Below, one piece after another: positions 59,386-64,000 of a stretch of 64,000 nucleotides of DNA. Under the pieces are notes generated by a model that saw nothing but the letters and a program-made list of their open reading frames with translations, did no database searches and was not told where the DNA came from. Origin of the DNA: Plotosus lineatus (lineage: Eukaryota > Chordata > Actinopteri > Siluriformes > Plotosidae); the NCBI GenBank assembly GCA_024760905.1, contig CM045733.1:15566001-15630000 (forward strand), given 5' to 3'. The position numbers and the translations under genes were made by a program. Within the stretch, counting starts at the first letter, position 1; every line of letters begins with the position of its first letter.

Positions 59386-59956
59386 GATTAAACACTATCA
59401 GGGAAATAGCAATGTATGCAATCAGAATCACGTGCCAAACAAATCAGGGTTGGGGTCAATCACACAATTGATAATTAATTACAATTACAGTTTAACTTAA
59501 GTTGCGTGAAAACAGAACTGTAGTTGAATGGTAATTGAATTCTGAATAGAATTTATTTTCTCAATTACATTTTTTTGGATTAAGCAATTTCATTTGCTTT
59601 GATTAATTCTAATCACCAATTACATCATTACATTAGCATATATTTGCAATTTACATGTGTTCCAAGTATCCTGATAATAATTATGAGAGGGTTCCCAAAT
59701 GAAACGTGGAATATATAAAGTCATAATAACAGCAAATATTTTGCATCGCTGGAAAAGTATGCAGGCCAGAAAGGCGTCTGCTTTCGGATGCGAGATTTAA
59801 GGAACTGATGTTACTAACGTGCAATGCACACTTTGATCAATAAATCTGCGACTTTATGTTATGACATGCACGGCATTTCGTAGTAAACAGATGGTCTCTG
59901 TTTTGGAAAAAAAAAAAAAAAAATGATATACATTACAAATAAATTAACTTTTGATT

Positions 59957-60209
59957 CAGTAGGCCCCCGTTTTTCGCAATGGTTCCAAACTCAGCATTCT
60001 ACTACAAATATATTCACTATCTCTCCCCTGTACATGTCCACACCATCTCAATCTAGCCTCTTTGACTTTGTCTCCAAAACATATTACAAGTAATTATATT
60101 TATTAAATGAATAAAGCGCTTAAGGCGTTTGAGTGACATCATAGGGCTTCAATAATCATTTACTTCACAATTCAGGCAATCACGTTGATTACTTGTGCAC
60201 GAAAGAGGG

Positions 60210-60241
<32 letters not shown>

Positions 60242-60426
60242 AAGTGCACACATCATCGGCAACCAATCAGCAGGAGGGAGAAACAAAAGCTCTCAGCCAT
60301 TGGCTAAATTTGAATCACATGCCAGATACTTCCGGGTTTGTTACCACTCCACGAGTATGCAGGGCCGTGAGCGCTGAACATGCACACTCCACACAGGTCC
60401 ACACAGGAGTTGTCAAGGGCCTACTG
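59957..60426 (+). mobile_element. TIR element family G, copy 2 (with RTE insertion)
   Basis: CAGTAGGCCCCCGTTTTTCG start, GTCAAGGGCCTACTG end. Shares 'gcgtttgagtgacatcatag' and 'caaccaatcagcaggaggg' with copy 1. An RTE fragment (59990-60084) interrupts it. Confidence 0.75.
59990..60084 (-). mobile_element. RTE-like LINE fragment inside element G copy 2
   Basis: 'tatattcactatctctcccc', 'tgtacatgtccacaccatct', 'ctttgactttgtctccaaaa': reverse of the RWFGHV..RRDSEYI coding region. Opposite orientation from the insertion in copy 1. Confidence 0.75.
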
Positions 60427-60489
60427 TATATGCATTATGTGATGTGCAATGTATCTGTACATGCGTATGTAAATCAATCCATTCATTCA

Positions 60490-60797
60490 TTTTCTGAACC
60501 CCTTAAACCCTAATTACCCCCAACTCTAGGTGAGGGCAGAGTATACCCTGAACAGCTCGCCAGACTATCGCAGGGCAGAAACATGCTGGCTATTATGCAC
60601 CTACTCTTGTCGAAAGTTGGCAATGGTTATTTTACATGAACCTCTCACCATAGACAGTGAGAGACATGGCCGGCCTTTGGAACCCAGTTAGCCACACTGG
60701 GGAGACAACAGTGATAACCGTTGACAGTGGGACTTGAACCCCCATCCTTGGGATTGGTTATCCAGCACCTTATCAGCAGGCCACCACTGCCCTGTCA
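60490..60797 (-). mobile_element. tRNA-derived SINE, minus strand
   Basis: 'cagctcgccagactatcgca', 'accatagacagtgagagaca', 'gtgggacttgaacccccatc' (reverse B box with one change). Same family as 45.4 kb. Confidence 0.7.
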
Positions 60798-60829
60798 ATC
60801 AATTTATGTTGTTAATTGTGAGCCAAGTA

Positions 60830-61241
60830 CAGTGGTACCCCACCTTACGATAGTTCCTGCAAATGAAAAACCCAGGTTACAACAAACATTTTCCAAAATT
60901 TTTTGTCTCTGTATACAAAACAAGTTCTCCTTACGAAACACACCAAAAACTCACCATTCAAACATTGCACGAGTTGCTCTCCCATTGACTATCTCCCAAC
61001 ATCCCGCCCCGGTGGCCTCCCATTGACGAAGAGGGATGACGCAGCTCCCTCCCATTGGTTATCTCCCAACATCCCACCCCACTGGCCTCCCATTGGCTAG
61101 GAAGGATGTCACAGCTCCCTTGAGCAGCAGCTTGTTTCATGAGTTTTTCGAGTGTGCTCATTGCAACTTTATTTTTTGGCTCAGACTTTTAACCTTGCAT
61201 AAACATTTGTAAGATTATAACTCTGCTAAGAAGACATGGTC

Positions 61242-61301
<60 letters not shown>

Positions 61302-61570
61302 AGATTTCCGGTGCGAGTGAAAAGAAGAAGCTGGCTCGTGGCATGCGGTTGAGTGATATCCCAAAGGAATATGGCCAAACCCGTCTACAATCAGTACGAT
61401 ATTGAAGCAGAAGGAGGCCTTAAAAGGTATACTTTTATAATTTTTAAAGGGTTTAGGGGCCTTGGAACGAATCACACATTTTACATGTAAAATGCGGTTC
61501 AACTTATGAAAAATCCAGGTTACGAGACCACTTCCGGAACGCATTAATTTCGTAAATTGAGGTACCACTG
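60830..61570 (-). mobile_element. pogo-type MITE family A, copy 4
   Basis: CAGTGGTACCCCACCTTACG and CGTAAATTGAGGTACCACTG ends with TA flanks. The minus orientation relative to copy 1 is shown by 'taagaagacatggtcaac'. (AC)n at 61243-61298 lies at the same place as the GT run of copy 3. The plus strand still reads RLSDIPKEYGQTR, a fossil of the transposase helix-turn-helix. Confidence 0.85.
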
Positions 61571-62535
61571 TAATGTGTTGTAACTGTAATTGATTGGAAA
61601 TTTAATTTGTACTTGAAAATTACAAATATTTTGTATTTGTGATAATGGAATTGATATCTTGTTATTTAGTCTTTAATTGTAACTGAAAATTCTAACTGAC
61701 CCCAACCCTGCCAAAAAATATAAAATAATTGATAATATTTTTATATTTACAATATAATAATCTATTTTGCACACTGGAAAGGCAACACAGCTGTCACATA
61801 CCAAGAACAAAAGAGAGTTATTTTCCTCTGAGAGAGTAAACAACAGTTGAAGAACTCCGAGGCAGTGAGTCATGTCTCCTGCACCACGTCCTATTCAGCA
61901 CTGAAGAGCTTTACTGGAAATTACACCACAGTCTAACTTCAGGCTTTGACAGGAAAAGTTCAACAAACTTTAACTCTCAGTTCCGCGTGAGTGCTTCTGA
62001 GCACATTGTAATGAAAACCTGGCATCGCCTTCTGTTCGTGTATTCATGTGATACTTTTCTGCTCATCACGTGCGTAAAGAGTGGCTGTATGGGTTAGCAC
62101 AGACCTCCTGTCTGCAAAAACAAGTCGGGTGATCGTTTGATCTCTTTAATTTGCACTCACAGAACTGCTGCCTTTGGATAGTTTTTCCTTTTCACAACAT
62201 TCTATGTAAACTCTCGGTACGGTTAGCTCCACATTTGCTAAAAGACCTAAATATCATCAACAATCTTGCCATGGTCAACGTCGTTGCGTCTAATCACACG
62301 CACCAAGAATGCCATGTTTAACCTTTGGTTTTTGTGTTTTTAATTTATGGATTTTCATGAAATTTGTCCCAGACCTGGAGTTTTGGACAAGGAAGACTAT
62401 TAGATTTTGCAGATGATCCGGATCAAATTTTGGATCCACGAGTTTTGTAAAGATTCTTCACCGTTGTGAGATGGAAGGATTTGTTTGGAAGTGTGGTATT
62501 ACAGCAGAGCCAGCTGCTTCAAGAACCACAGTACA
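61571..62535. other. srgap1 intron, no gene seen
   Basis: No repeat end, exon or RNA gene recognised. Confidence 0.4.
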
Positions 62536-63170
62536 GACACTTCCCGACTTATGTTCATCCGTTTTTTCAATTTTACGTTTTTTTTTCTCAAAAAAAAAAA
62601 AAAAGTCAAATTTTGAGTTTAGACGTACCTACGTAGTACGCTGACGTAATGACGCTGCGTCCATTGTTTACAGACAACAGACTGAATGTGCCCTTCCTTC
62701 TTCCCAGTTCATTTTATTTATTTATATATATATATATTATATATATATATATATATATCTCAAGGCCGTAGGCTGGGGGCCTACATGCACCCCCCTACGT
62801 GCACCCAGCCACAGCAGGAGTTGAGTTCCGCTGGATAAGAAATGATGTGTATTCACAATCTTAGAAATAAACTTAATGACTGTTATTGAAGAGAAAGTCG
62901 GAGACAAGTTCCGCATGACTAGAGTCATGAAGCAAACCGAAAGTTAACGTGTAACGGGCACTGCACATGTGCACGCCCGTGCTGACCAATCAGCAAACAA
63001 AATATCAGTAAGCAATAATACCGTGTTTCCCTGAAAATAATACTTAACCACAAATTAAAACCTAGCGTGATTTTACAACATGATTTTAACATAGGCCCTC
63101 CCCTTAAAATAAGTCCTAGTTGAGAGCGTGACGTCACAGGGTCACGTGACTTACAGTATGTTTACATGCC
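62536..63170. mobile_element. unresolved repeat patchwork
   Basis: Around 62540 'cccgacttatgttcatccg' looks like one end of a pogo-type element. An AT microsatellite lies at 62723-62758. Around 63021 'ccgtgtttccctgaaaataa' looks like the end of another dispersed repeat. Boundaries could not be set. Confidence 0.35.
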
Positions 63171-63229
63171 ATATTGGACGGCATGATCCAGACGGCGCTC
63201 ACTCATTCAACATTGCTAAACATTTTAAA

Positions 63230-63404
63230 ATATCGTGTTGCGCTGTTGGCTGTGCAAATAGACAGAGGAGTAAAGCCTGCACTATCATTTTATCGTTTTC
63301 CATCTGACCCGGAGAGAAAAGCCAAGTGCATCGCAGCGGTAAATAGGAAAGACTGGAATCCTACAGAATACAGTAGAATATGCAGCGAACACTTTGTATC
63401 AGGT
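63230..63404 (+). pseudogene. THAP zinc-finger exon, frameshifted
   Basis: One frame begins SCCAVGCANRQRSK (the first Cys pair), then the neighbouring frame continues VKPALSFYRFPSDPERKAKC, IAAVNRKDWNPTEYSRICSE and HFVSG, ending at a cag|gtaaat donor. Together these give all THAP marks: C-x4-C, FYRFP, Trp, PTEYS and C-x2-H. A one-base slip separates the halves near 63270. It is most like the THAP exon of a fish DNA transposon or a THAP gene; the rest is not in the window. Confidence 0.75.
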
Positions 63405-63412
63405 AAATATAC

Positions 63413-63415
<3 letters not shown>

Positions 63416-63456
<41 letters not shown>
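63416..63456. repeat. (AT)n microsatellite
   Basis: About 20 AT units starting a few bases after the THAP exon donor. Confidence 0.95.
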
Positions 63457-63461
<5 letters not shown>

Positions 63462-63958
63462 ATATGAATTTATACAACCATTATAAGCAGTGATAATTGT
63501 AATGTATTACTGCATAAGCACTTGTTTGTGTAGCTCTATTTGGGGATAGAACGCGCACCTTAGCCGTTATGAAGTGGTCATCTCTCTTCCCGGTTCCTGG
63601 CTCCCATTGTTGCATACAGCTTACAAATCCGGCAACAAAATACTTGTAAGCTTCCATTGATTTGTAAGCTTTTAACTATTTGCCAGTAAATGGAGACGGG
63701 CCGTGGACAAGATATGTACTAAGATCCAAGAGGGAAAAGCAGGACGGGAAGAATGGTCGCATTCTAACACATTCCTAAACATTGACTGTGGCATGAGATA
63801 TGGATTATTTTACTCAGATAGCCCGCCCTCTGGTCGCCTGTCAGATGATTGACAACGTCTGACAATATTATAGTGTCATTGCTTTTGCCTTTGACACTCT
63901 CGCATATTTTGCTTTCGCTGTCATTATCGGTTGTTGTTGAAGCCATGCTTAGTGAATT

Positions 63959-63982
63959 GTGTGTGTGTGTGTGTGTGTGTGT
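63959..63982. repeat. (GT)n microsatellite
   Basis: About 12 GT units at the right edge. Confidence 0.9.
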
Positions 63983-64000
63983 TCTGGATCACGCTTGCCG

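Larger units (their letters stand above)
57614..64000 (-). other. srgap1: srgap1 intron running off the window
   Basis: No F-BAR exon was recognised up to 64000. It contains a SINE, a hAT MITE, a family G element with RTE insertion, a family A element, a THAP exon remnant and simple repeats. Strings at 57.6-58.45 kb, 61.6-62.5 kb and 63.5-63.95 kb contain nothing I can name. Confidence 0.7.

Noticed and set aside
63764..63946. 60-codon minus-strand frame starting MASTTTDNDSE
   Set aside because: No recognised domain, short, and in unresolved repeat-like DNA; cannot be supported as a gene.

Overview
The window is a piece of vertebrate nuclear DNA, almost certainly from a ray-finned (teleost) fish. 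It has three spliced, well-conserved vertebrate genes whose introns and spacers are packed with fish-type mobile elements: RTE-like LINEs, Tc1, pogo/Tigger and hAT relatives, and tRNA-derived SINEs. It also has very long dinucleotide microsatellites. There are no operons, CRISPR arrays or bacterial features. Nearly all long open frames in the track come from simple repeats or decayed transposons. The species cannot be fixed from the sequence.

Gene layout. (1) ipo8 (importin 8), minus strand: the first two coding exons (5433-5516 and 3309-3390); the gene runs off the left edge. (2) kics2 (formerly C12orf66; KICSTOR subunit 2), plus strand: complete in three coding exons (7985-8228, 10180-10468, 22469-23288), 450 codons plus stop. 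(3) srgap1 (SLIT-ROBO Rho GTPase activating protein 1), minus strand: the last 14 coding exons from 57613 down to the stop at 29671, i.e. the 696 C-terminal residues. These cover the end of the F-BAR/coiled-coil region, two micro-exons, the RhoGAP domain, the SH3 domain and the proline/serine-rich tail. All exon phases join without a gap. The F-BAR exons lie beyond the right edge. kics2 and srgap1 are convergent, as in human 12q14; ipo8 and kics2 are divergent.

Between the genes. 1-620 is a degenerate tetranucleotide array. 5.5-8 kb (ipo8/kics2 spacer) holds a decayed LINE. The 12-kb kics2 intron 2 contains nested DNA transposons: a pogo/Tigger relic with another inside it, and a hAT shell enclosing three other elements. 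24.3-27.6 kb, between the convergent genes, holds an RTE fragment split by a hAT MITE, plus SINEs. The srgap1 introns hold RTE copies (one nearly full length at 52.9-55.9 kb), a second LINE family, Tc1 fragments, four or more MITE families, a 1.6-kb purine-only GA/GGTGGG array and several long CA/TG tracts lying next to exons.

Functionally the three host genes are not one pathway: IPO8 is a nuclear import receptor, KICS2 links nutrient sensing to mTORC1 through GATOR1, and SRGAP1 acts in Slit-Robo control of Cdc42/Rho and membrane shape. No novel multi-gene system was found. The most interesting observations are a short non-autonomous element made of the 5' and 3' ends of the resident RTE LINE (two copies with the same internal junction), and dinucleotide repeats lying against four srgap1 splice sites.
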